DNA from: Chrysaora quinquecirrha
Taxonomy: Eukaryota > Cnidaria > Scyphozoa > Semaeostomeae > Pelagiidae
Assembly (NCBI GenBank): GCA_014526335.1
Contig: JACTAT010000040.1
Location: 1,806,119-1,870,118 of the forward strand
Direction of reading: 5' to 3'
Length of the DNA stretch: 64,000 nt
Below are positions 22,237 to 34,270 of this stretch, in pieces. The notes beneath the pieces are model-generated. The model was given only the letters and a program-made list of their open reading frames with translations, was not told the origin of the DNA and did no database searches. A program made the translations under genes and the position numbers. Positions within the stretch are counted from its first letter, which is position 1; every line of letters starts with the position of its first letter.

Positions 22237-25200
22237 CTACTCAAGTCTGTAAACAAAATTAACATTTTCACCTCCAGTGCATGCAAAATCTCGGTCAATG
22301 GAGCACTGTTTGAAGTTTGAATTGAAGCAGAAATCTGAAGAGCCATGTTTTGTGAAATCAGGTTCTCCAGGTCCACTCCAGCATTCACCATAATATTGAA
22401 TTCCAAAATATTTGTAGCCTTTGGCTTTTGCTCGTTCAGTGCAATGACACAACAACCTGAAAGAAGATCATTATTCTGTAGACATTGGTTTTGCAATAGA
22501 AAATAGAGTCTTGTTCGAAATGCTGGAAAGTGGTTTAAAAGCAAAGACGATACAGCAAAGCTGGCATCAGAGAGGGAGGGGCATTTGACCATAATGCATT
22601 GCATTGCTCTCTAAACTAGAATATTCAGTGATTCTATAGAAGTTCATCATTTAATTAAACCTGTTGCGTAATGGTCATATGCTCCCTTTCATTACCAATT
22701 TTAATTGCCCATCTTATGTGATATTTTATATGATATCGTACACTTTTGTACATACATCCTGAACCTTTGTATCTGCGGATAAAGCATTAAGAAGTATGGG
22801 GATAATATAAGAGAGAGCAAAATCTCCCACTTTTGGTGAATCTAAAGACACATTAATGAGCCAATTAATGAACAAACTCTGTCTCAGGAATACTGTTTTA
22901 TTAATACAAACCTAGATAAAGATATTGTTTTAAATTAAGCTAAGTTTTGAGGCAAACTTTTTAATGCCTTTTGTCTGCACGCTGTTGATTTACAGCGAAT
23001 TGAAATAGCGTTAGAAAAGCTTCTGCTACCTATTACTCTACCCAATGGATTTCTGAAAAAGTTTAAGGTAGATTTCAAATTAACTGCAGTGAAATTTTGA
23101 CAAGTGCAATCCACTTACGTTTCAAGAGAATTTTTGTACTTCATCCAATTAATCATAAACTTATTATGGTGAAACGAGCCGTCTCGATGAGAATCCAGAA
23201 GAACTGGAAAAATTCGGTCATTTCTTGAATCCTGGAAGCAGCCTATAGGTTTGATGTTAGCTCCACAAAACGTAGCTCCGATATCTGGAAAGTTAAAGAA
23301 AAACAATTTTATTCAAACAAAGGTTTATGGTTAGACTATAGCTAAAGAGAAACTAATTACTCTATCCGAAACGTTCCACTATTTATACGATTTAAACATT
23401 TGTAACACCAACCGGCCTTTCTACCCTGAGGGTGCGTTAGATAGAAAAATTCACCGCCCATTTCCTCTTGCAGTAGCAGAACGGTTCCAGGGGGGGTACT
23501 CATATATCTTTACGATAGGCGTGCTCAGGCGGAGATGCCAACCGTAAAACCCAAAAAAATAATTTCAAGCAAGAAAATTGACCCAAAAAAATAGTTTTGC
23601 TTATTTTGAAGGGTGTGATCAACTTTCTCTTTTCCCTAAGATTTTAGGGCAAAAGAACACTACTGTTTCTAGTTGTCAAAAGAAACTGTTATAATAAGAT
23701 ATACAATCAATTCTACTGTCTTATGAATTACTGTACTGTATGATTGTATTTGGAGACCCAAAAAAATAATTTTGAATTTCATGAACTCAAAAAAATAATT
23801 GTGGGATTGACTGACCCAAAAAGATTAATTTTACTGCAATTTTTTCCTGAGCACCCCTACCGTACCCCCCTGGGAGAACGGCCCTATACACTTGTTATTT
23901 GCTTTTTTGGGCCAGGTATCAAGGTAGACAAGAAATCGCGATAAACATCTTCGGACTTTCTAAAAAGATTTTTCGTCTAACATTCGTCTCAGAGTATAAA
24001 CGTTGGAAACAAACCGAAACAATTGACTAAGGCGGGGGAGACACAAATCAGAGAAAGATCAATGTGTTCCAATCAGAAAAGTGTAGCTGAATTGGTATTG
24101 TGTTTTAATACCTCTCAGCTTAAGAAAAACAGCGGGATGACTAATAGAATTAGCTGAAGAGTCCAAGAGAGAAAGAAATATACCTCTGTTACAGAGAGAA
24201 AAAATCATGATTTTGGATTTGAGACTCATCAAAACTGACTCGTGGCCTCTTGCATTCAGATGCAAGGTCCTGGCATACCTTTAGGTATATTTTGCTATTA
24301 TATCAACGTCTGTAATACAACGCAACGTCGGTCAACAGTAGCTCTACATCCTCTCTTTATCAACTAATTCCACCCAGAGCTTTGTTTGTAAGGCAAGACA
24401 CTCTATTGCAGTTTTTTCCTCATAATCTAAATTTAAAATCCAACTACTCTAATACCTTTTTCGCATTTGCCTTCAGTGAATTTGATGTCATCTAAAGCGA
24501 CATCGCCTGTATAATCATCACCTCTTTCAGCTTCAAAAATTATCTGCAAAAATTAGTGTAATTTCAATTATGAGTCTATAATGGGGTAGCAAAAGTTTAT
24601 AAATCTGACAGGTAAAATTGAAGAGGGCGGTAAAAATTGTAATTCTAGTTTGGTCCTGACACGAAGCATAACTAACCAAGCACTTTCGCTCATGTATGTA
24701 TGTAAGGGTTCAAGCTCATGCCTAATGATCATTGGGAAGTGACGTGACCTGTTGGAAGGGAAGAATGGACTTTTAAGAGTCTCACTCTTCGCAAACAGCT
24801 GCAAAAATCATAAAGGCAACTCTTAGCTTTTCGCACAGATAATAATAGATTGAGCATCCCGCAACTCAACTGAATACAATACCGATAGCTACCACTTTCG
24901 TAAAAAGTCTAAGAGGGTCCAACCCTTGTGGATATCGCAACGAAGGAGAGCTGGCGTAGAATCAAGCAACATCGGAGGTAAAAATACAAACACAAAACAT
25001 TAAAACATCATACCTGATAAGATTCTTCGCTCACTATTGTCTTGTTCCCTTGAATCCACTTGTTTCCTTGATTTCCAGTCAATTTCCAAATTTCTTTCTC
25101 GATACCTTTCGCTTGTTTGATTTTAATTCTCAGAGATCCCATTGCTTTTCCATACATGTGATACCAGAAGGAAAGGCATTTTCCTTTTGTTGGAGTAAGC

Positions 25201-28200
25201 ATTTTGCTGATCAATTTTGCTCTGTCACCCTTCCGTGCTGGATTGGAGGTTTCGGTGAATACAAAATAGCCTGAAATTAAGAATAGCTGAGTCTTAATTG
25301 AGTCTTTATAGCCCCATTTACACGATAGCGTTTGCCCCACCAATGCTACCATTTCTCGTAACTGCACCACGTCTTCCCGTGCTGTGACGTCCTACTCAAT
25401 GGTCCCTCAATGGGCCCAGCATAGGTAAAAGTTTGGCATCGTAGGGATAAACCAAGCACACTTGCATCGTTTACACCGCAAATTTAATCCAAGACGTGCC
25501 ACGCCCACAAATCTCTACCCTAGTCGTATCGAAACCTTCTCGTAGTGTAAATGGGTCTTATAACTTAGTCTTATACATTTCTGTTATCATATCATGATCA
25601 TGGTGTAGTTCATACGAGGAATATTTAGAATCATTCGGACAATATATTACAAGATTTATCTCGATTTATTTGTTCCTTTAGATTTTGCAAATGTGAGAAA
25701 ATTTGATAATTTTGTCTAGCTCAACCTGCAATTCTACCATATCACAACTAGAATAGTTAATAAACTAATACCAAAATTGGCAAAAATACATTTTTGATAA
25801 AGAAAGGAGCATGTAGAACGATGTGACCAGTGACATTTATGTTTGACAGAAGATGAAAGAGGAATCTGTTGTAATGGATCTATCAGAAGATCTAGAACGA
25901 TAGTCTTATGAGCCTACCTTTTCCTGTTGTGTGGTCTTTGTCTGGCCCTGTGCCTTTGCTGGGTGTTGCAAAATTTTGCCGTTTCCATTTCATTCTATAA
26001 GAATTCCCAGGATCGTCCTTCCATGAACACCATAGTTCTTCTTCAAAATCACACGAAATTTCACCTGTAGGAGAGTAATTAAATTTTTAACTATAAGGAT
26101 AACTATTTATAGTTTTAAACGATATATATACATAATACATATAACGTCATATATACATACATGAAATTGACAAAACTAAGATATTCTACAGGGGCCATTA
26201 AAAAATGACGTCATGCCTTTAAGGGGGTAGGTGGTACAGAAATATTGACAGTACGTTAAGTATGTCACAGTTTTTCAGTGACAGTGCGTGACAAGGGGAA
26301 GGAGGAGTCAAAATCTGTTAAATTTGCGTGACGTGACGTCATTTTGAACGGCCCCAAAAGCATCGCAGGAAAGACTCACATTTTCTTGTAGAACATTTGC
26401 TGGCCATTTCTGAACTTCCTTTGCATGTCTTTCCGCCATACTTGGGCGTAGGATTGTTGCAGTACCGCTTTCGGTATCGTCTTCTTGGCCCACAATCCGG
26501 AATGCATTCTGACCAAGATGACCAGCGACTCCAATGGCCGTCAACGGGTGCTGGGTTGTAAAGAAAAAAGTTTACGTGAAAAACATTGCGTTAAGATCTT
26601 AACGAGAAACAATGCATTATCATTGGATAAAGAATCAAAGGAAAAGGTAGCTTTTTGCTTGTTCAAAATCAGGCACAAGTTATAGTATGCCAATTTAGTA
26701 ACTAGCTATCTAGAGAAAGGTTGTTCTACTTTTCGTCGGACTGGATTAAACATGGACTTAACTGATATTTCAAAACCAAGCACTATTGGTGAAGCGTCAA
26801 ATATCTTAATAGACGAAAGTCATGTGACGCAATACTTGCACGGGTCTGTGAAGTTGGACGATGATGGGCTCAAATACACGTCGTTTATTAAATGCGACTC
26901 TTACATATTTGAGGGTCAGCTACATTACAGTGACCCTTCTCAGATAAAAGGTTTACATGCAAACAACTTTTTATTTGGGCTTTTTGGACTTTACCTAAAG
27001 GTATTCGAATCACAAGAGAAAAACGCCGGTCGGTGCGTTGACACTTATTGGAGTTCAATATATGTAGAATTTCATTCTCTTACTGTAGCATTCAGCATCA
27101 GTGCATTTTATCTTCTCCTCCGCAATTCCATATTTGTTTGCGTTTGGACACTTAGCTACATCAACATGAGAACAGAATCGTTGCCTCTTTTTCATACAGA
27201 AACTGTCACATGGGCTGTAGTTGGTCCAGCTGCTCCAAATTTCGTTAGAATTACCTAAAAAGTAAAAAGGCCATAGAAAATTGTTTTCACGCAAAGTGAT
27301 ATATTTTTCAACGGTATATATCACTTACTATATAGGCCTATAAACGATCTAATCAACGACACTGGTGATGGCCTTTAATGTATGGCACGAACATACAAAA
27401 GAAATGGTAGGGGGGTAACGTTGGGCAAAGAAGCAAGATTTCCTGAGACGTACTCAAGTTCCTAACTTTCGTTCACAATGAATTGAATTGTCACTGTTGT
27501 TCCCTTCAGCAGGGAGCAACTTTATGCAGTATTTTGAGCGTCCATTTTGTTCATCAATAGTCTCTCGTGTCATCCACATTCATAGTTCATTCCCGAAAAT
27601 TACAGTCTTCATCTGCAACTCTAAATTTATCCCTATTTTCCAGTTCATTGTACAATGGAGCCAAAATTTTAAAAAAGATCAATGGGTTGGTTAAGTCATC
27701 TCCTCAGGCTTGTTGCTAACACACCCGCAAGGAAGGCTTTAAACGAGTTTATCAAGAAAGAAAATAGACCCCCCCCCCTTGGAAGATGAAAGAAACTTGG
27801 CTCAGCTTAATCAAACGTACTTTGATGTCCAATAATCCAATCGTAAATGTTGAAAGTTGCAGTACAATGATATGTGATCTAGAAGAGTTTTGTGCAGACA
27901 GAAAGCAATGGAACAATATTAATAGGAACATGAAGTTGTAAACTACAACGAACATGCAAAGAAGAAGAAGAGGTTCTGTAGCACAAAGTCATTGTAACAG
28001 TATGTTTGCCTGTCTAGCAATGAAAAGCCACTGATATATATATACGAAGTATTGGCTTTGTTCTCATATATAAATAAGTGCTTGAAGAGTCTTTTAAAAA
28101 ATGTCTAAATTATACATACTTCTGCAGTCGTAAAGTGCATTTATCTGTATGACGTCAGAAGGGCTTAAGGTTTGACTTTGTCCCAGAAGACGATCTTTGT

Positions 28201-31200
28201 TATTGATTGCCAGAATCGTAGGTTTGCCATTCTTTGAAAAAGCATTTCGACTATAATGCATTATGCTGTCATAATCATAATCAACACCAAGAGTGTCTGC
28301 TTCCATGTGAGTATACTGATTGAAATTGGACTCTTCGGCTAAAACAATTTTCAGATATTAGTTAGATTAGTATATTTTTAAGGATTTTAAGGACACCATA
28401 AGGCATATCGAAAGACCAAACAAACATGGTACGGTTCTAACAAACAAAAGTGGTACACAAATGGCCCATTTCCACTTCATTCGCATTCGCAGTTCGTTAG
28501 CGATTTGGAACTTCGCCGCTCGCTTGCGAACAGAATACAGCGTTCGTGATCAATTTTAGGCGATAAACAAAGGGAAACTTTTTCTAAAGCTTGAGCTTAA
28601 CTTGCAGCGGAAATCAAAATCGCGAACAGCGAATGCGAACGAAGTGGAAATGGGCCTTAAGGCACATGGCCACAGACTCTCCGCTACAATCTTATGGCAT
28701 ATATGGTTAAAATCATCGATCTTTCTCAATACAGGTAGAAGAATAAGCTACCAATAACTGCTGCGCTTTACCCTCGCACACTCCCTATACAACGTACAGT
28801 ATAATATACATTACTTGCTAAAATACCCAGAGAGGTAGTGAACATATTTTGACACAGGGATGTTCGTTCCACGTTTTTGGGTCTGAATTTTTGCTTGAAA
28901 GCCACTTTTCTGCAAATTATTAGCCATAAGTGAGGAACACGATTGTTAAGCATAATACACCACTCTTAGCGAATATACCTTCCTTAATATCACTATTTTC
29001 TCAGTTTCAAGATATATTAGACTTTATGTGAGCGGTTACTAAGTCTTTCTGACTGTAACTGCTACTGTTCTCTTAATCAGAATTATAATCAATACAATGT
29101 ATAAAAAGTCAAAATGATTACATTGTTTGATATTTTCCCAAAATATTTCCACATATTTATGTCTGTCAGGTCGGCTTTGCTCGTGCCAGAATCCAAGAGC
29201 ATGCATTACTTCATGTAATATGGTTTTTCGGCCCATACAGCCTTCTCCTAAGCTGATTCTTTGAGATCCTGTTTGGGTATACTGCTTTCCAACAACAGAA
29301 AAACAACTAAAAAAATAAAAAAATTATCAAAACATTATCTCCCTAGTAGCACCAGGTTACATGCATGTGAAAATGAAGTTCTATCGTATGCGCTTGCGTG
29401 AATGCATGATGGATCCCGCTAAGTAGACTAGAGAAGTTGTTGTTAGGTTCGGTTCAGTATTTTTTCAATGTGAAACACGGAAACAACTCTCTGAACTCTG
29501 ATTCTAATCCACGGCAACAAAACTATGATTATGATAACTGCAGGCTACTACAAAAGCAAAAAGGAAGAATGCAAGATTAAACTCTTCATAAAGAGGGGCC
29601 TCAAGCACTAGTCTCGCCGTCATCATCGCAGCCCCTGGTAGTCGAGGATAGCCTGACATGCTTGGCTCAGAAGACCAACGCAGCCCCTACAGTTGCTTCC
29701 TCATGCATGCATCAGGATTGACAGTTTGAAACTGGCGGCTTCGGAGGCTCTCTACTTCCTCATCTGTCTGAACTCCTCTCGTGGCTCTCACGTGTCTCTC
29801 ACGGTATCTGAGCAGAGTAGGGGGAAGAAGATTTTATAGGTCATTGTAGCTAAGATCTTTTTTTATTGACCTTGTTGGCGTTTGCAGTCACTCACTGAAA
29901 TGCCTTGCCAACGGTTCGAAGTTGCAATTGATACGTACCCATCATGCCTTTCAAACTTGATCCAGTTGCCTCATCCAAACGAGGTTTGAATTTCAAGCAC
30001 GTTTTTTCTTCGAATACCCTCAATGCTGCCTTAATGGTATCATTGTCTTTTGAAGCTTGAAAATAAAATGAAGAATAATTCATACATGGATCAGTGAGCC
30101 AGTGAGTCAGTAAATCAATGAATCAATGAGTCAGTGAATCGATGAATCACCGAATCAATGAACCAATGAATCAATGAATCAATAAATCATTGAATCCACG
30201 ATTCAATGAATCAACGACTCAATGAGTTCATAGTTCAAGGAATCAATTAATCAAAAAGATAATTCAGACTTACAAAATACTGATGATATCTCGTACGGTA
30301 TAACTTTTGTTCTCCACAGATGAGACCGATCTCTGATCGCATCTCTTGCAACCAATGCTGTCTCTGAAATCTGTTTCTCGAACCATGTGGGCTCGATATC
30401 ACCTTCAAACAGCTTCTCTGAAGCATCTAGAATCGATGAAAAAAGTGTTCACTTCACTGTGTTACCAAATTTCTGAAAAAAAGCTATTCAATACAGGTAG
30501 AGTTTACGAGCTAAGAAACACCCCCATCACTGCTGAAACCAATAAGCCAAGGTGGGCGAGTGGGTGAGATCACAGAAAACAGATGCAAATAAAAGCTAAA
30601 ATAAATACCTGTGTTGACTTTCAAGATTGTGTCAAATGTACTTTCGTCATCTGTATTTTCAGCTGAAATGCATAAAATCGTTGAAAACACTGTAATCTGC
30701 TAATAAATGGTAAGTCAGGCTTAAGAGTCATCAAACCTGTGTCGATTCTTTCATTACAATCAAAGAAGCTTATCATACAGAAGAATATAAGTTCCTTGTC
30801 GCTATACCAAGTTTACCATCACAAACTTTTAAAAGTAGTTTGAGGGGCACTGACGGCAAATGGAATTCTATATGTGCGTTGTGTGTCTTTGTTGCTCCAC
30901 AGTGTCTGTGGGCAAAAGTGTCGTTTGTTGGCTTCTGTTCTGACATATACGTCATAGTGCGCTCTTTCTCCTTTGGAGATATATAGAGGCTAAAAGTTTC
31001 GGATTAAAGCACTGTTAATTTAATTTTAGAAAGACTAAATTTGATCTTTTATCATTCGTAGCAAAGGTTTTGTATTTCAACCTATACGTGACTAAACGAA
31101 GGCAAAGTAACAGAACCGACTCGAACCAAACAACACTAGTTATATATAGTAAAGTTTCAATTGAGACCAGTCCTGAAAATTTTTTACCAATACGACAAAC

Positions 31201-32097
31201 ACAGTGTTCAAACTTTTGACGACTTTCTCGCGGCAAATCTGATGTAATTTTGTTCCCTTTCAAATTTCGTTGCTCTTGCTGTTATATGAAAGTTGCTTAC
31301 GAAACAATAAACTTTAAATAAGAACGAGACCACTAACAAGAAGAGAGAGTTTTGTACGACGTTCCGGGCTTAACCCTTCACCAAATAGCGAAATTTCGCT
31401 ACTTGATGAAAGAAGGGTTAGGCCCGGAACGTCGTGCAAATATTTCTCCCAAGAATTAAACATGCTTAAATTTCTGATGAGCTTTGTGTGTGTTGGCTAC
31501 TTCCTTATAGACAACTTTCACATAAAATTAAAATGACAAGTAAGTTAAAATCAACGACCAATCAAGAGAATACACTTTTTTTTAATAAGCAGCCTGACTT
31601 TCGTGCAGCCCTCAAATTTGCTTAAAATTCTAGACATTTCAGCCCTCAAAGTTGCTTAACATCTTTTGTACTTACTAACCACCCCTGACTTCGCGGGTCA
31701 AAATCGTCATCTGTTAGGGCTACAAAAATGACTTTTGGGAGACAGTAAGCGGAAAAACGTTAGCTAACGAACTTCAACATGCAAAACATAGAACGAAGAA
31801 CAATTTCCTAACACAAGAAAGAGAATAAGCTCGGTTGTTTGACTTCTTAGTTGCTTACAGTAATTCAATTGAGCCCTTAAGTTGCTTAATGTTAAGGTCA
31901 TTTCAGCCCTAGTTGCTTATTGAGCGGTTGCTTATTTAAAAAAAAGTGTACTGTGACAACTTAAATGTTTTAGGTTCTTTACTTACCGGTGTCTGAGGGT
32001 ATTGCCAATGCATAGGGGATTCCAATTAACGCAAAGCAATAAGATGCTGTAGTAAGCAGTAACACAATAGACAGGTATTTCCATGACGAATGATCTT
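22237..32097 (-). CDS. Astacin metalloprotease A (TSP1-TSP1-MAM), 13 exons, start codon unresolved
   Basis: Exons 5' to 3': about 32097-31987, 30662-30609, 30426-30274, 30055-29935, 29306-29122, 28338-28120, 27254-27084, 26550-26380, 26064-25918, 25270-25014, 24543-24456, 23284-23119, 22456-22237. Exon 1 encodes a hydrophobic signal-like stretch and exon 3 the propeptide L-F-E-G-D, the FxGD zinc-switch motif. Exon 5 has H-E-V-M-H-A-L-G-F-W-H-E, the HExxHxxGFxHE zinc site, and exon 6 the S-I-M-H-Y Met-turn. Two TSP1 repeats (exons 7, 8) and a MAM domain (exons 9-11) follow. The last two exons encode a Cys-rich C-terminal domain with G-Y-K-Y-F-G-I-Q-Y-Y-G-E-C-W. It is predicted to be a secreted Zn endopeptidase of matrix or venom/digestive type. 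Exons 2-13 keep phase perfectly. Exon 1 has no in-frame ATG; an ATG at 32084 is one base out of frame. Confidence 0.9.
23480..23885. mobile_element. MITE with CCAGGGGGGTAC ends in astacin A intron 11
   Basis: The left end GTTCCAGGGGGGGTACTC and the right end CCGTACCCCCCTGGGAGAAC are inverted repeats. The interior has several CCCAAAAAAATAATTTT repeats. G-run ends followed by a GTACTC-like word are common in cnidarian MITEs (family knowledge). Limits are approximate. Confidence 0.6.
25307..25562. mobile_element. Short MITE, TATAGCCCCATTTACAC ends (astacin A intron 9)
   Basis: TATAGCCCCATTTACAC on the left matches the reverse complement of GTGTAAATGGGTCTTATA on the right. It is about 256 bp and non-coding. 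It resembles the elements at 28463 and 54537 in having a CCCATTT or CCTATTT word at its ends. Confidence 0.6.
26752..27012 (+). other. Antisense open reading frame inside an astacin A intron, unrecognised
   Basis: ATG at 26752 opens a frame with no low-complexity sequence that stays open into the antisense of exon 7. A consensus-like donor (CTAAAG|GTATTC) follows codon 83, so about 80 residues could form one exon. The predicted peptide begins M-D-L-T-D-I-S-K-P-S and matches no family I recognise. It may be a nested gene exon, a remnant of an inserted gene, or chance. Confidence 0.25.
28463..28656. mobile_element. Short MITE, GGCCCATTTCCACTTC ends (astacin A intron 5)
   Basis: GGCCCATTTCCACTTCATTC on the left is matched by GAAGTGGAAATGGGCC on the right, with further pairing through GCATTCGC/GCGAATGC. 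It is about 194 bp and non-coding. Confidence 0.65.
30085..30257. repeat. Degenerate (TGAATCAA)n repeat, astacin A intron 3
   Basis: Octamers such as TGAATCAA, TGAGTCAG and CGAATCAA repeat about 20 times. The same repeat is in astacin B at 35346-35580 but in a different intron, so it was not simply copied with the gene. Confidence 0.85.
31352..31441. repeat. Near-perfect 90-bp palindrome in astacin A intron 1
   Basis: GTACGACGTTCCGGGCTTAA on the left pairs with TTAGGCCCGGAACGTCGTGC on the right. The inner CCTTCACCAAATAGCGAAAT arm pairs with TTTCGCTACTTGATGAAAGAAGG, giving a stem of about 40 bp and almost no loop. It may be a mini-MITE or a structured RNA source. Confidence 0.75.
31571..31950. 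mobile_element. MITE with TACACTTTTTTT ends, copy 1 (astacin A intron 1)
   Basis: It starts TACACTTTTTTTTAATAAGC and ends CTTATTTAAAAAAAAGTGTA, 380 bp, TA-bounded. The interior has GCAGCCCTCAAATTTGCTTAA and AACCACCCCTGACTTCGCGG. It stops 36 bp short of astacin A exon 1. An inverted copy is at 32487-32785, with partial copies near 34180 and 37998. Confidence 0.8.
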
Positions 32098-32486
32098 GTG
32101 AAAGCCACGAGCAAATCAGCAGAGAGGATATCTAGTTTCTCAAAATGTAATGTTATTTCAAGGAGCAGTCACTGCTCTGCATCTGCTCTTATAAGAAACA
32201 ATTGTGTAAACATTTATCCGCTGTTTAATGAATGGGTGTATGTTTTTACATGACAGGTATTAAGAAAATATAACTGGATCATCATTATCATCATCTGAAT
32301 CGACATTGAAATTCGCTTGTTCCGTGTTCAATATTTGTGATCAGTGATTTAAAGGGAATCTTCTCCGCATGCATTAACACGTATTGCGGTCGCTTCAGAG
32401 GTAGTGTAGAGAATTTTGCTTCAAATTCAACTTTTAATTTAGTTGAAATAAACGAAAGGATTCAAGTCCAAGCTTATCTGCCCAAG

Positions 32487-32785
32487 TACACTTTTTTTCA
32501 ATAAACAACCGCTCTAACAACCTTTCATTCTTGTGTTAGGAAATTGTTCTTCGTTCTTATGTTTTGCATGTTGAAGTTCGTTAGCTGACGTTTTTCCACT
32601 TCTGTCTCCCAAAAGTCATGTTGTAGGCCTAACAGATGACGATTTTGACCCGCGAAGTCAGGGGTGGTTAGTAGGTACAAAAGATGTTAAGCAACGTTTA
32701 AACAACTTTGAGGGCTGAAATTTCTAATATTTTAAGCAACTTTTAGGGCTGGACGAAAGTCAAGTTGCTTATAAAAAAAAGTGTA
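32487..32785. mobile_element. MITE with TACACTTTTTTT ends, copy 2 (inverted relative to copy 1)
   Basis: It starts TACACTTTTTTTCAATAAAC and ends TTGCTTATAAAAAAAAGTGTA, 299 bp. Its right half is the reverse complement of the left half of the copy at 31571-31950, including CAACTTTTAGGGCTGGACGA and CCCGCGAAGTCAGGGGTGG. It lies about 390 bp upstream of the astacin A signal-peptide exon. Confidence 0.8.
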
Positions 32786-33289
32786 GGCATTTAATCAAGT
32801 ATTTTCCCTTCTGGGTGTTACTTGTCTGTTACTACATCTTGTTTTCCTGAGTTTCTGCAGATATTTTCAACATTTATTGTCCAAGATTCCCTATTCTCTC
32901 TTTGTCACATGTTGCTTTTGAATTCGAAGAGTTCTACCTCTCCTAAAGCGACGGCAATCTCGGTCATTGCGCGCGGAGAAGATTTCCTTACTCAAGATGT
33001 CTGCCATCTTCCAGAAAATGTTGCGCCGACCCAGACCTCTTTGAAAAGGTCTATTGTCATTGCTAATACAAATTTCACTAGATGTCAACACGGAAATAGC
33101 TTGCAAGCTGCTGCTTCTCAGTACATATTATCTAACGTATGGATTTGTTTGAGGGAAGCAATACACGAAAATATAACAAACTACGCGTTACCGAATGATA
33201 GGAAGTTTCTACTAGCCGTGGGATGTTGCAAAAGCAAATAGCTCAAAATATTGAACAGAGAAAATGGTCCAGCTAAAATTGGAAGGCTT

Positions 33290-33670
33290 TCAAGCCGGAT
33301 CTCCACTAGACGGATTTTTCCTCGCGAAGTGAAAGGCTTCTTCGGTACATATGTGCATTTTCGCTTCGAATATTCGTCACAGCGAATGACGAAAAGTAGA
33401 AACAACTTCTACTTTTCGTCGCAAAATCTTGCGTCGCGAAGGATTTCATCTAGTGGATATCCCGCTTTACGCTTGTGTAATTACGCAAGCCTTACTAGAG
33501 GCGAGCCTGGAGGAGTGCATAAAGCGAGATTGGAGTACATAAAGGTTCCGTCGCTTTGCATTCGCAGTGGAGACCTTGGCTGCAAATTTTCGTCACAGCG
33601 AATGACGAAAAGTAGAAAGGACTTCTACTTTTCGTCGCGAAAGATTTCGCCTGGTGGAGATCCAGCCGAG
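33290..33670. repeat. Two adjacent foldback repeats with a CTACTTTTCGTCG core
   Basis: The first unit is about 33295-33465, with ends GGATCTCCACTAGACGGAT and ATCTAGTGGATATCC. The second is about 33548-33665, ending CCTGGTGGAGATCC. Each has a central palindrome CGAATGACGAAAAGTAGAA ... TTCTACTTTTCGTCGC, so the transcript would form a stable hairpin. They are separated by GCTTGTGTAATTACGCAAGCC, itself a small palindrome that recurs near 33825. Confidence 0.75.
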
Positions 33671-34179
33671 AGGATTTGCACTGTTCAAAAGAGTGCACAA
33701 TTGAAATTCGTTAGCACAAATGGATTGCCGAGCGATTTCTAGTTAAACAGTAGGATTTCAAGCCTCTTTCAAGCAAAGGTGTTCAAATGAGGGAATTGCC
33801 AATTGCCCCTCCATCTGGCCTCTACGCTTGTGCAACTACGCAAGCCTTCCAAGAGGCGAGCACCAAGTACTAAATGCTAGATAAAAGAACCAGGAGATAT
33901 CTTTGGATTTGAGTATAAGTTGAATTTAACTGTGCGTTCTTTATTAACAAAGTTGACGTAAAAATCTATAAAATGTTTGTGAGTGGATTAGATTGACTAA
34001 TGGGGACTAATGATGATGAAAGCAGAAACAAATCCGTTGCATCAATAGGTCTTTGATTAGACATTTTAAGTTCATTATGAATTTGATGAAAATGTCCTTC
34101 CAGCTTCTAAAGTTTACAGGAAGATCAAAAGGACGCCTAAAACATTACCTGTAGGCTTTCCGGGTTATGGACTATAGAG

Positions 34180-34270
34180 TTTTTTTTTATTAAAAAACTT
34201 GACTACCGGACCAGCCCTCGAAGTTGCTTAACGTATCTGGTCTTTCAGCCCTCACAGAATGACTGGGTAC
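34180..34270. repeat. Fragment of the TACACTTTTTTT MITE
   Basis: TTTTTTATTAAAAAACTTGA followed by CCAGCCCTCGAAGTTGCTTAACG and TTTCAGCCCTCA matches one end of the elements at 31571 and 32487. No second end was found. Confidence 0.5.

Noticed and set aside
32822..33241. 139-codon plus-strand ORF between the astacin genes
   Set aside because: No recognisable domain, partly antisense to an equally open minus frame, and no supporting splice sites or conserved motif. Treated as chance.
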